A stretch of 64,000 nucleotides of DNA from NCBI GenBank assembly GCA_964515235.1, contig CAZEVO010000007.1:1-64000 (forward strand), given 5' to 3'. The DNA comes from OPU3-GD-OMZ sp964515235. Its GTDB lineage: Bacteria; Pseudomonadota; Gammaproteobacteria; Methylococcales; Methylomonadaceae. The position numbers and the translations under genes are program-made. Each line of letters starts with the position of its first letter. Position 1 is the first letter of the stretch. Of this stretch, positions 45,692 to 55,187 are shown piece by piece. The notes beneath the pieces are model-generated. The model was not told the origin of the DNA and did not search any database. It saw only the letters and a list, made by a program, of their open reading frames with translations.

Positions 45692-46458
45692 TAGAAAGTA
45701 GTGCTGTTATTGACCGCAATGCGGAGCTTGAAGAAGGGGTATCTGTTGGCGCTTATTCGATTATAGGTGCTGATGTTCAAATTGGCAAAGGAACAGTCAT
45801 AGGCCCCCATGTCGTTATAAAAGGGCCGACTACTATAGGTGAAGATAATAAAATTTTTCAATTTTCTTCGATTGGTGAAGACCCTCAAGATAAGAAATAT
45901 GCAAAAGAATTAACGCGGCTTGAGATCGGTGACCGCAATACGGTGCGTGAGTTTTCAACGATTCATCGGGGAACGCAGCAAGATCAATCTATAACTCAGA
46001 TTGGTGATGATAATTTGTTTATGGCTTATACGCATGTGGCTCATGATTGTATGGTTGGCAGCCATGTAACGATGGCTAATGGGGCGTCCTTAGCAGGGCA
46101 TGTGCGTTTAGATGATTATGCGATTTTAGGTGGATTTACCTTGGTTCATCAGTTTACCAAGATTGGGCGTTTAAGTTTTTCCGCAATGGGTAGTGCGATT
46201 ACCCAAGACGTTCCTCCTTTCGTCATGGTAGGCGGTCGACCGACACGCCCGCATGGTATTAATTCTGTCGGTATGGAGCGCTCTGGTTGTATACCGGAAG
46301 TAACGCAACAAATCAGACGGGCTTATAAAATTTTGTATAAATCGAACTTAAAGTTAGAAGATGCTATTGATGAAATGGAAGAGATAGCAGGTGAATGTAC
46401 AGAATTGTCACATATGGTTAATTTCTTACGTAATGTCACGCGTGGCATTTTGCGATAA
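45688..46458 (+). CDS. lpxA: UDP-N-acetylglucosamine acyltransferase
   Basis: LpxA starts lipid A synthesis by adding a 3-hydroxyacyl chain to UDP-GlcNAc. The 256-residue protein is built of hexapeptide repeats (VSVGAYSIIGADVQIGKGTV and on). It has IHRGTQQD, the catalytic His region THVAHDCMVGSHV near residues 118-130 and the C-terminal helices. It starts at TTG 45688 overlapping fabZ. lpxB, usually next, is missing, and rnhB follows after 5 bases. Confidence 0.97.
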   Translation: MIESSAVIDRNAELEEGVSVGAYSIIGADVQIGKGTVIGPHVVIKGPTTIGEDNKIFQFSSIGEDPQDKKYAKELTRLEIGDRNTVREFSTIHRGTQQDQSITQIGDDNLFMAYTHVAHDCMVGSHVTMANGASLAGHVRLDDYAILGGFTLVHQFTKIGRLSFSAMGSAITQDVPPFVMVGGRPTRPHGINSVGMERSGCIPEVTQQIRRAYKILYKSNLKLEDAIDEMEEIAGECTELSHMVNFLRNVTRGILR

Positions 46459-46463
46459 TTTGC

Positions 46464-47057
46464 GTGAATTCAGATTCATCAATCGTTGCCGGTATTGATG
46501 AGGTAGGGCGAGGTTGTATTGCGGGTCCCGTGGTAGCAGCTATTGTTATTCTAGACCCTTATAAGCCAATATCAGGATTACAAGATTCAAAGGTAATTTC
46601 TCCAAAGCGGCGTGAATGCTTGTCAGCTTGTATTTTAGATCAAGCCATAGACTGGAGCATTGGACGAGCTGAAGTTAGTGAAATAACCTCAATTAATATT
46701 TTACAAGCAACTTTATTAGCGATGCAGCGGGCTTATCAGGGCTTAGAGGTCACCCCTGATTGGGTATGGGTAGATGGCAATCGGTTTCCCGATATTCCTT
46801 GTCAGGGGGACTCGGTTGTGCGAGGGGATCAACGGATTGCTGAAATCTCGGCCGCCTCTATTATCGCCAAAGTATACCGAGATCGTGAAATGGATTTTTA
46901 TAATGTTCTGTTTCCGGGGTATTTTTTTTCCAAACATAAAGGTTATCCGACCCAGCAGCATATACATCAGCTTGAGAGTTTAGGATTAACAACCGTTCAC
47001 AGACCTTCATTTGCCCCTGTTAGTCGTTTAATCTCTCAGACCCGTAAAGATCATTGA
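46464..47057 (+). CDS. rnhB: Ribonuclease HII
   Basis: RNase HII removes ribonucleotides from DNA and RNA from RNA/DNA hybrids. The 197-residue protein has the DE motif GIDEVGRGCIAGPVV near residues 10-24, the WVWVDGNRFPDIP aspartate, KVYRDREM and the C-terminal HKGYPTQQHIHQL. The GTG start lies 5 bases after lpxA. The lpxA-(lpxB)-rnhB-dnaE order is conserved apart from the missing lpxB. Confidence 0.96.
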   Translation: MNSDSSIVAGIDEVGRGCIAGPVVAAIVILDPYKPISGLQDSKVISPKRRECLSACILDQAIDWSIGRAEVSEITSINILQATLLAMQRAYQGLEVTPDWVWVDGNRFPDIPCQGDSVVRGDQRIAEISAASIIAKVYRDREMDFYNVLFPGYFFSKHKGYPTQQHIHQLESLGLTTVHRPSFAPVSRLISQTRKDH

Positions 47058-47116
47058 TGGTGTACTAGAGTGATTAGTATTCTTATTCATTTAATCAAAG
47101 TTATAGGAACAATATA

Positions 47117-50100
47117 GTGGTGCTGGCAGTAGATTTTATTCATTTACGAGTCCATTCGGAATTTTCATTGGTTGATGGGATTGTTAAAATCAAGCCCTTA
47201 ATTAGTCAATTGCGTAAATTGGCGATGCCGGCTGTCGCTTTAACAGAGCAAAATAATTTATTTTCATTGGTTAAGTTTTATCGAGCGGCTCAAAGGGCTG
47301 GCATTAAGCCAATTATTGGTGCTGATATTTATCTTTATAATGAAGATGACAGTGCCGCGCCATACAGAATGACGTTGCTAGCTCAAAATCATAGCGGGTA
47401 TCTGAATTTGTCTGCTTTGGTTTCTCGTGCCTATCAAGAAGGTCAATATCAAGGCGTTCCCATGATCAAGGGGGAATGGTTGAAAGCGTTGTCTGATGGT
47501 CTGATTGTGCTTTCAGGAGCAATGGATGGCGATATTGGGCAGGCATTAATTGCTGGGAATACAGAGTTAGCCGAGCATTTAGCACAGTCATGGAAAGAAA
47601 TATTCCCTAACCGTTTCTATTTGGAAATTCAGCGGATTGGTAAGAGTGATGAGGAAAATTATATAACTCATGTTTTGAACTTAGGGGCGAAGTTCTCATT
47701 ACCTGTCGTGGCAACGAATAATGTGCGTTTTTTGAGCGCTGAGGAATTTAATTCACATGAGATACGAGTTTGTATCAATCAGGGACGTGTGCTTGAGGAT
47801 AACCGGCGGCCGAAAGAGTACACCTCGCAGCAATATCTTCGCAGTACCGAAGAAATGCTTGAGCTATTTTCAGATATTCCTGAGGCATTAGCAAATACTG
47901 TAGAAATTGCTAAACGTTGCAACTTAGAAATGACATTAGGTAAGAGTTTTTTACCTGACTTTCCAGTACCTACAGGAATGACGCTCTCTGAGCATTTTGT
48001 GGCTTTATCTAATCAAGGGCTGTCACAACGTCTTAATAAAATTTTCCCTGAAGCCATATCCTCAGATGAGCGGGTTCAAATATACCAAAAACGTCTTGAT
48101 GATGAGTTGTCGGTTATCATTGAGATGGGGTTCCCAGGTTATTTTTTAATTGTTGCTGATTTTATTCAATGGGCTAAAGATAATGGAATCCCTGTGGGAC
48201 CAGGGCGTGGCTCCGGAGCGGGTTCATTGGTGGCCTATGTTCTGAATATCACAGATTTAGACCCGATTAAATTTGATTTATTATTTGAGCGATTCCTAAA
48301 TCCAGAGCGAGTATCAATGCCGGATTTTGATGTCGACTTTTGCATGGACCGTCGTGATGAAGTCATTGCATATGTAGCTCAGCGTTATGGTCGAGATCAT
48401 GTATCACAAATCATCACTTATGGGACGATGGCTGCAAAAGCTGTTGTGCGAGATGTAGGGCGTGTTTTGGGTCATGGTTATGGGTTTGTTGATCATTTAG
48501 CCAAGTTGATTCCTTTTGAATTAGGAATGACATTGACTAAAGCGTTAGAAGATTCAGAGCCATTACGGAAGCTGTATGAAACGGATGAAGAGGTAAAATC
48601 TTTAATTGATTACGGGCTATCTTTGGAAGGTACGGCAAGGAATGCAGGAAAGCATGCTGGTGGGGTTGTTATTTCACCGACGCCGTTGACTAACTTTACC
48701 CCACTTTATTGTGAGCAAGGTGGTGATAATTTAGTAACCCAGTTTGATAAGGATGATGTTGAAAGTGTAGGTCTAGTTAAGTTTGATTTTTTAGGTTTGC
48801 GTACATTAACCATTATAGATTGGGCGGTCCAGGCAATTAATGAAAGACACCAACAAAATGATTTGCCAGTCCTTGATATTACAGAGTTACCTTTTGATGA
48901 TTTAGAAACATTTGAATTGTTAAAAAGTGGGCAGACGACAGCGGTTTTTCAATTAGAATCGCGCGGTATGAAAGAACTGATCAAAAAACTACGTCCAGAT
49001 TGTTTTGACGATATTATTGCATTGGTTGCGCTCTTTCGTCCGGGACCTTTGGAGTCTGGCATGGTAGATGATTACATCAATGTAAAGCATGGGGCGAAGG
49101 CAGAATATGCACACGAATTACTTGAGCCTATTTTAAGTGCTACGAATGGGGTTATTTTATACCAAGAACAAGTGATGCAAATAGCCCGTGAGCTGGCAGG
49201 CTATACGCTAGGGGGAGCTGATTTGTTGAGGCGCGCAATGGGGAAAAAGAAGGTCGAGGAAATGGCTGAGCAGCGCGCTATTTTTACTCAAGGCGCCGTG
49301 CGCAATCAAATTGAGGAGACGGTTGCGAGTTATATTTTTGATTTAATGGAAAAGTTTGCGGGTTATGGTTTCAATAAATCACATTCAGCAGCTTATGCAT
49401 TAGTGGCGTATCAGACAGCATGGTTGAAAACGCATTATCCTGCCCTTTTTATGGCATCGGTATTATCTTCGGATATGGATAACACCGACAAGGTCGTTTT
49501 GTTGGTTGAAGAATGCAGAGCAATGAACCTAGAGCTATTACAGCCTAATATTAATCGTTCACAATATCGATTTAGTAATGATTCTGAAGGGCGAATTATT
49601 TATGGTTTTGGGGCGATTAAGGGGGTAGGTCAGTCTGCAATTGAGGCAGTATTACAGGAGCGAGAATCAAACGGACCATTTAAAGGTCTTTTTGATTTGT
49701 GTCAACGGGTCGACCTCAGACGAGTTAATAAGCGGGTTTTGGAGGCGCTTGCTAAAGGAGGTGCATTTGATACATTTGGTTCTAATCGAGCAGCTTATTT
49801 GTTGAATTTAGAGAAAGCATTGAAATCTGCTGAGCAATTTCAGAAGATGCGACGAGCAGGGCAGAATGATTTGTTTGGTTTGGTTTCAGATGTTTCAAGC
49901 TCAGAAGGTAGCGGCAGCCAGAAAGAAATTGAACCTTGGTCAGAAGAAGAGCAATTAAGTGCTGAGAAACAAGTATTGGGTTTTTATTTAACAGGGCATC
50001 CATATGACCAATACCGCGAAGAATTAGCTAATATTACCCATGGCAGTATTGCTGAATTACAAGGGAAAATTAAGCAAGCCTATGGGAAAACAGCGGCACG

Positions 50101-50623
50101 TGTGGCTGGCTTAGTAACAAGTCTGCGAACTAGACAGACACGAAAAGGGAAAATGATGGCTTTTGCAGTTTTAGATGATTGTTCTGGTCGTTTAGAGCTT
50201 GCTGCTTTTTCAACTGTTTATGAACAGTGTCAAGCATCCCTGGTGGTTGGCCAGCTCATTGTTGTAGAGGGTGGTTTGGCTATTGATGATTATTCAGGAA
50301 TGTTAAGACTAACCATTGAATCACTTTATAGTATTGATGAGGCGAGAGCAGAATTCTCACGTCGATTGGTGTTGCAATGGAAAAATGAACTTTCTGATAA
50401 CATGATCTCGGAAAAAATAGAGTATTTGGAGACAGTGATTCAACCTGTTAGGGGGGGGCGTTGTCCAGTAGTTATTGATTATACAGCGAAAATAGGCGGT
50501 TCGAGTGAAGGTGCTCGGTGTTTGTTGCAGTTGAATGACAGTTGGCGAATTTTTCCAACTAATGCAGTTTTAAAGCTATTGAATCAAACAGGATTATTTG
50601 CCTTGGTAACAGTAGAGTATTAA
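47117..50623 (+). CDS. dnaE: DNA polymerase III alpha subunit
   Basis: The replicative polymerase, 1168 residues. An N-terminal PHP domain begins FIHLRVHSEFSLVDGIVK. The polymerase core has GPGRGSGAGSLVAYVLNITD, the catalytic aspartates in PDFDVDFCMDRRDE near 402-404 and the third in LVKFDFLGLRTLTI near 556. The duplex- and beta-clamp-binding region follows (RRAMGKKKVEEMAEQ, GFNKSHSAAYA) and the OB domain comes late (ARVAGLVTSLRTRQTRKGK). GTG 47117 follows AGGA by 8 bases. accA, its usual downstream partner, is 29 kb upstream here. Confidence 0.98.
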   Translation: MVLAVDFIHLRVHSEFSLVDGIVKIKPLISQLRKLAMPAVALTEQNNLFSLVKFYRAAQRAGIKPIIGADIYLYNEDDSAAPYRMTLLAQNHSGYLNLSALVSRAYQEGQYQGVPMIKGEWLKALSDGLIVLSGAMDGDIGQALIAGNTELAEHLAQSWKEIFPNRFYLEIQRIGKSDEENYITHVLNLGAKFSLPVVATNNVRFLSAEEFNSHEIRVCINQGRVLEDNRRPKEYTSQQYLRSTEEMLELFSDIPEALANTVEIAKRCNLEMTLGKSFLPDFPVPTGMTLSEHFVALSNQGLSQRLNKIFPEAISSDERVQIYQKRLDDELSVIIEMGFPGYFLIVADFIQWAKDNGIPVGPGRGSGAGSLVAYVLNITDLDPIKFDLLFERFLNPERVSMPDFDVDFCMDRRDEVIAYVAQRYGRDHVSQIITYGTMAAKAVVRDVGRVLGHGYGFVDHLAKLIPFELGMTLTKALEDSEPLRKLYETDEEVKSLIDYGLSLEGTARNAGKHAGGVVISPTPLTNFTPLYCEQGGDNLVTQFDKDDVESVGLVKFDFLGLRTLTIIDWAVQAINERHQQNDLPVLDITELPFDDLETFELLKSGQTTAVFQLESRGMKELIKKLRPDCFDDIIALVALFRPGPLESGMVDDYINVKHGAKAEYAHELLEPILSATNGVILYQEQVMQIARELAGYTLGGADLLRRAMGKKKVEEMAEQRAIFTQGAVRNQIEETVASYIFDLMEKFAGYGFNKSHSAAYALVAYQTAWLKTHYPALFMASVLSSDMDNTDKVVLLVEECRAMNLELLQPNINRSQYRFSNDSEGRIIYGFGAIKGVGQSAIEAVLQERESNGPFKGLFDLCQRVDLRRVNKRVLEALAKGGAFDTFGSNRAAYLLNLEKALKSAEQFQKMRRAGQNDLFGLVSDVSSSEGSGSQKEIEPWSEEEQLSAEKQVLGFYLTGHPYDQYREELANITHGSIAELQGKIKQAYGKTAARVAGLVTSLRTRQTRKGKMMAFAVLDDCSGRLELAAFSTVYEQCQASLVVGQLIVVEGGLAIDDYSGMLRLTIESLYSIDEARAEFSRRLVLQWKNELSDNMISEKIEYLETVIQPVRGGRCPVVIDYTAKIGGSSEGARCLLQLNDSWRIFPTNAVLKLLNQTGLFALVTVEY

Positions 50624-50643
50624 TGAGTCTGGAATGTTGAAAG

Positions 50644-50674
50644 AGGATTGGATACAGCGCATGTATCCAATCCT
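50644..50674. terminator. Perfect 12-bp hairpin between convergent dnaE and rne
   Basis: AGGATTGGATAC (50644-50655) and GTATCCAATCCT (50663-50674) are exact reverse complements around a 7-base loop. The T-run is poor on both strands, but position and strength fit a bidirectional terminator. Confidence 0.65.
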
Positions 50675-50696
50675 GTTTAGCTTGAAAGGGATGGTT

Positions 50697-53422
50697 TTAG
50701 TCGCTATTTTTTGTGTTAGAAGTGCGGCTTAAATCATTATTATCAGATGCTGAAGTTGCTTTGGTCGGTGCTGCGGTTTGAGCTTTCGGAGCACTCTGAG
50801 TTTCTGACTTGGGCTTAGGCGCAGGAGNNNNNNNNNNNNNNNNNNNNNNNNNNNNNNNNNNNNNNNNNNNNNNNNNNNNNNNNNNNNNNNNNNNNNNNNN
50901 NNNNNNNNNNNNNNNNNNNNNNNNNNNGCGGTTTGAGCTTTCGGAGCACTCTGAGTTTCTGACTTGGGCTTAGGCGCAGGAGCGGTTTGAGCTTTCGGAG
51001 CACTCTGAGTTTCTGACTTGGGCTTAGGCGCAGGAGTCGCTTGTGTTTCAGATGCGGCTTGTGGGTTTAAATCGGTCTCTGGTGTGTTTGATTTTACCTC
51101 GTTAGTATTATTACGATTGACTGATGAGTTGCGATTGTTGCGGCGGCGGTTACGGTTCCGTCTGCGGGGCTGTCGTTTTTCTTCCGTCACATTGGGAGAA
51201 GTCGATGTTGTTGAAGTGTTGTCAGTCGTACTTTCTTCTGGTTTGCTCTTAAAATTATCTGTTTTTTCTACTAATGGGGTATTGTCACGCGCTGTATTAG
51301 GATTTTGGGTCCCACTATTTTTTTGATTTTGATCCGATAAGTTGTTTTTATCGGAATTCTGTTCAACTTTAGAAGTTACAGTGCTGCTAGATGAAGAAGA
51401 ATTTTCACGATTTTGGGTGTTTCGTTGGTTGCGATTTCCACGTCTACTACGGTTATTCCGGTTGCTAGGGCTTTCATTGCTCGGCTCTACTACGTTGCCA
51501 CGGTTATCATCATTGACGGTTTCTGAGTTATTGCTCTGGTTGTTCTCTGTACTTGAATGTTCGGGTGTGTTGCGAGCATTAATTGGAGTTCGGTTAGTTG
51601 GGTTATTCTGGGTATTGTGATTATTCCTATTATTTCTATTATTTCGGGTATTGCGATTATTTCTATTAGCATTGCGAGGGCGTCGGCCTGAATGGTTGCG
51701 ATTCTCATTATCTTCAGACCCTCTTTCGTAACCATCTTCGAAATGGGTTGGGTAACTTAAAGGTTTTTCTGATGTTTTAGATTTCCCAAATAAACGTTGA
51801 AAGAATCCGACTTTAACAGGCTCTTTTTGTTCAGGGGCTGGTGATTCTGGAAGGAAATTTTTGATTGCCGTGTTGTCGTTACTTGTAGGCATTTTTTGAG
51901 CAAAATCAGGGATGTTAATTGCTTCGCTCTGAATGTTTTCGTAACTCTGAGCGTTTTCATCAGGATCGCTCGTTTTAATGCGTTCTATTTCATAGGCAGG
52001 CGTTTCCAAGTGTTTGCTGGGAAGAATAATAATACCTACCTTTAAACGCTGTTCAATTTGTTCAATGATTTGTCGTTTTTCATTGAGAAGAAAAGTTGCG
52101 GATTCAATAGGGAGATGAATCATGACCTTAGCGGTAGCCGGTTTCATGGCTTCTTCTTCAATTAATCGTAAGACTGAAAGCGCAACAGATTCGACATTTC
52201 TAATTGCACCTTGCCCTTTGCATCGGGGGCAGGTCAGTTGTGTTGATTCACCAAGTGAAGGTTGAATCCGTTGGCGAGACATTTCTAATAAACCAAAACG
52301 TGAAATGCGGCTGGTTTGAATGCGTGCTCGGTCAATTTTTAGTGCGTCTCGCAGTCTGTTTTCAACAGCACGTTGATTTTTATTAGCCATCATATCGATG
52401 AAATCAATAACGAAAAGACCGCCTAAATCGCGGATTCTAAATTGCTTAGCAATTTCATCGGCGGCTTCAAGGTTGGTATTTAAAGCCGTTTCTTCAATAT
52501 CACTCCCTTTAGTCGAGCGTGCAGAGTTGATGTCAACAGAGGTTAATGCTTCTGTGTAGTCAATGATAATTGAGCCGCCGGAAGGGAGCGGTACTTCGCG
52601 CGAATAAGCTAATTCGATTTGGGATTCTATTTGATAGCGGTTAAACAATGGAACACTTTCATTGTATAACTTGGCTTTCGAAAGAAAGGTTGGCATAACC
52701 TGCGTTAAAAAGGATTGAACTAGGTTAAATGATTCCGGATCATCAACAATGATTTCATCAATATTATTTCGCAAATGATCGCGTAATGCTCGAATAATTA
52801 CGTTGCTTTCTTGAAATATTAGGGCGGGTGCTTTTTTTTCCTGTGCGGTTGTTTCAATCGCATTAGCAAGTTTCACTAAATAGTCCAAATCCCATTGCAA
52901 TTCTTCAGTGCTTTTTCCACAACCGGCAGTGCGGACAATGACGCCCATATCTTCAGGAATAACGAGATCGGCCATTGCTTGGCGCAGTTCGTTGCGTGTA
53001 TCACCTTCAATACGACGGGAAATGCCGCCGGCTTTTGGGTTGTCTGGCATTACTACGAGATAAGTTCCCGCTAGGCTTAGGTAGGTCGTGAGTGCTGCGC
53101 CTTTATTGCCACGTTCTTCTTTTTCTATTTGAACAACAATTTCCTGACCTTCTTTCAGTGTTTCTTTAAGGTTAGATCGTGAATTGCCACTATATTTCGG
53201 TGCAATTTCTTTGAAAGGTAAAAAGCCATGTTTACCATCGGTATAGTTAACAAAAACGGCTTCTAAGCTAGGTTCTACGCGAGTAATAATACCCTTATAG
53301 ACGTTGGATTTTTTTTGTTCTTTTGACGGTATTTCAATATCAAAGTCATAAAGACTTTGCCCGTCGACTAAAGCAACGCGCAATTCTTCTGATTGCGTAG
53401 CGTTGATAAGCATTCTTTTCAT
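50697..53422 (-). CDS. rne: Ribonuclease E (interrupted by scaffold gap)
   Basis: RNase E is the main endonuclease of mRNA decay and rRNA/tRNA processing. The catalytic half has the S1 domain (SNVYKGIITRVEPSLEAVFV), the DNase I-like aspartates in TSVDINSARSTKG and GLFVIDFIDM, and the Zn-link CPRC (LTCPRCKGQGAIRN) near residue 400. From about residue 500 the tail is disordered: an Asn/Arg-rich stretch (about 590-660 and 690-700), a basic RRRNRNRRRNNRN patch, then 18-residue tandem repeats. A 100-N gap lies in the repeats. Beyond it the frame that continues the repeat reads on to TAA at 50697-50699, ending NTKNSD. It is divergent from rluC. Confidence 0.95.
50773..51035 (-). repeat. 54-base tandem repeats in rne (18-residue unit)
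   Basis: The unit is 54 bases, with copies at 50773-50826, 50928-50981 and 50982-51035 that look identical. The scaffold gap falls between the first and second. Each encodes an 18-residue Pro/Lys/Ser/Gln unit containing APKPKSETQSAPKAQT. The number of copies inside the gap is unknown. Confidence 0.95.
50828..50927. other. Scaffold gap (100 N) inside the rne repeats
   Basis: Exactly 100 N, flanked by the 54-base repeats. The distance does not fit a whole number of units, so the length is a placeholder. Repeat collapse is the likely cause of the break. Confidence 0.99.
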
Positions 53423-54048
53423 TGTGTTTGTCCTTGTTCATCCTGCTCCATTTAATTCATATTGTAATGGTTAATTTCAAACGTGATTAACGTTGGTCAT
53501 GAGGCTGTGTTTTTTTGTAAACTTTCATTTTAAGTCAGTGTTTGTATACCTTAAGAAAGGTTTTCTCTCATTAGCTCTGTGCTAATGGGTTGTTGAAAGT
53601 TTATCGCTATAGCAAAGTCGTTGTGACCAAGCTAAAGTGCAGCGCATTAAAAAACAACAAAGCCTTAAGCAGGATGTTGTTTTCACTCATCTCGGGTAGA
53701 GTGATAAAACCCAAATTCTTTTATGTTGGGGCTATAACATAATGTTGTGGATAGAGAGTTCAATTTTTTTATTTTTACCACATTGACCAGTCTCTTACCT
53801 GTTTTTTCTTTAAAAATAACAGACTAAGTACTCGAAATCTTAATTTATAAAGCCCAGTACAATCCTGGTGCACTTGATTTATCAGTGAACTATGATGTAT
53901 TTGCTCTCTAACACCCCAATATACCAATATTATAGTATTACAGCAATTTAAATCATTGATTTACTGTATTATTAGTAATTAAGTCGCATATATCATGTAG
54001 ATATAGTTTGAAGGCTTATTTTTCAAGTAAAAAAATATTTTTAAATTA
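53423..54048. promoter_or_regulatory. Divergent rne / rluC intergenic region with leader hairpins
   Basis: This 626-base region has no gene. Two stem-loops lie on the rne side: CATTAGC/GCTAATG (53569-53587), and AAAACAACA/TGTTGTTTT with an inner CCT/AGG (53651-53683). On the rne strand the second is followed by a T-rich run, like a terminator or attenuator. A TATAAT on the minus strand (53929-53934) could be a distal rne promoter, giving a leader of about 500 bases. E. coli rne also has a long structured leader used for autoregulation; the parallel is inference. I could not define an rluC promoter. Confidence 0.5.
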
Positions 54049-54999
54049 ATGGCAAACAATATTCTTGAAAGTACACAAAGTGTTCAATATGTTGAGATCA
54101 ACGAGAAGCACGAAGGGCAGCGGATTGATAATTTCTTAATTGCTGTTTTAAAGGGGGTTCCAAAAAGTCGAATTTATCGCATGCTGCGAAAAGGTGAAGT
54201 GCGCGTCAATAAAAAACGGTGTAAAGCAACCGTTCGTCTTGCAATGAATGATCTCGTTCGGATTCCGCCGTTACGTATGGATGTTCGAGTTGACAAAGTG
54301 TTTGTCCCTCAACGATTGCGGAAAAGTTTAGTCGATAATATTTTGTATGAAGACGCAAGTTTATTGGTTCTTAATAAACCGTCAGGGTTTCCTGTGCATG
54401 GGGGGAGTGGTGTTCAGTCTGGAATAATTGAAGCGTTACGTGAAATTCGCCCGGAACATCGTTTTTTGGAATTGGTGCATCGTCTCGATAAGGATACCTC
54501 AGGGTGTTTGATTGTTGCCAAAAAGCGCAGCGCCCTTAGAAAATTACATGAGTATTTCCGGGGTGATGGTGTTTCAAAAACCTATATAGCGTTATTAGTT
54601 GGAGCTTGGCAGCAAAAAAAACAATGGGTTGATGTGCCGTTATTAAAAAATATTAATAAGAGTGGTGAGCGCATGGTTATTGTTAGCCCGCAAGGTAAAC
54701 AGGCTGAAACAGCCTTTCGACGGTTAAAGGTCTATAAAACTGCGACTTTGGTTGAGGCGCGGCCTAAAACGGGACGCACACATCAGATTAGGGTTCATGC
54801 TAAATGGTTGGGGCACCCTATTGTTGGCGATGAGCGATATGATGAAACAGAGAGTGTTAATTTATTTAAGGCTAATGGCTTTAACCGATTAATGTTGCAT
54901 GCCCATCAATTGACTTTTAAACACCCAGAAACAGAGCAGCCGTTTACGGTAACAGCTGAGTTGCCTTCGAAAATAACAAACTTGTTAGTGCAATTATGA
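54049..54999 (+). CDS. rluC: 23S rRNA pseudouridine synthase RluC
   Basis: RluC makes pseudouridines 955, 2504 and 2580 of 23S rRNA (E. coli numbering). The 316-residue protein has an S4 RNA-binding domain (GQRIDNFLIAVLKGVPKSRIY, VRVNKKRCK), then the catalytic VHRLDKDTSGCLIVAKK with the aspartate near residue 147, RPKTGRTHQIRVHAKWLGHPI and the C-terminal HAHQLTFKHPET. The rne/rluC divergent pair is standard, which favours RluC over RluD. RluD cannot be fully excluded by eye. Confidence 0.93.
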   Translation: MANNILESTQSVQYVEINEKHEGQRIDNFLIAVLKGVPKSRIYRMLRKGEVRVNKKRCKATVRLAMNDLVRIPPLRMDVRVDKVFVPQRLRKSLVDNILYEDASLLVLNKPSGFPVHGGSGVQSGIIEALREIRPEHRFLELVHRLDKDTSGCLIVAKKRSALRKLHEYFRGDGVSKTYIALLVGAWQQKKQWVDVPLLKNINKSGERMVIVSPQGKQAETAFRRLKVYKTATLVEARPKTGRTHQIRVHAKWLGHPIVGDERYDETESVNLFKANGFNRLMLHAHQLTFKHPETEQPFTVTAELPSKITNLLVQL

Positions 55000-55187
55000 A
55001 ATGAAAGATTAGGGATGAGTTTTTAATTTATGAGTGGCGATGCTATGCTTGTTCCTTTCTAGTGTAAGAGATGTGACAAGTTTTGGTACAGGTAAGAATT
55101 CATTGGGATTTGAGTTCAGAAAGGTCGTTATCTTTCATGCTAAATTCTTTGTTAGTAATTAGTTATTTAGGTTATTTAAGGTGATAA

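Noticed and set aside
50773..51035. Regular 54-base direct repeats that could be taken for a CRISPR array or satellite.
   Set aside because: Units are contiguous, have no spacers, and keep the rne reading frame as an 18-residue protein repeat.
51018..51620. Two open frames on the plus strand opposite rne (51018-51326 and 51342-51620).
   Set aside because: They are shadows of the low-complexity rne tail, rich in Leu/Arg from complementing Asn/Gln/Glu codons, with no ribosome site or family match.
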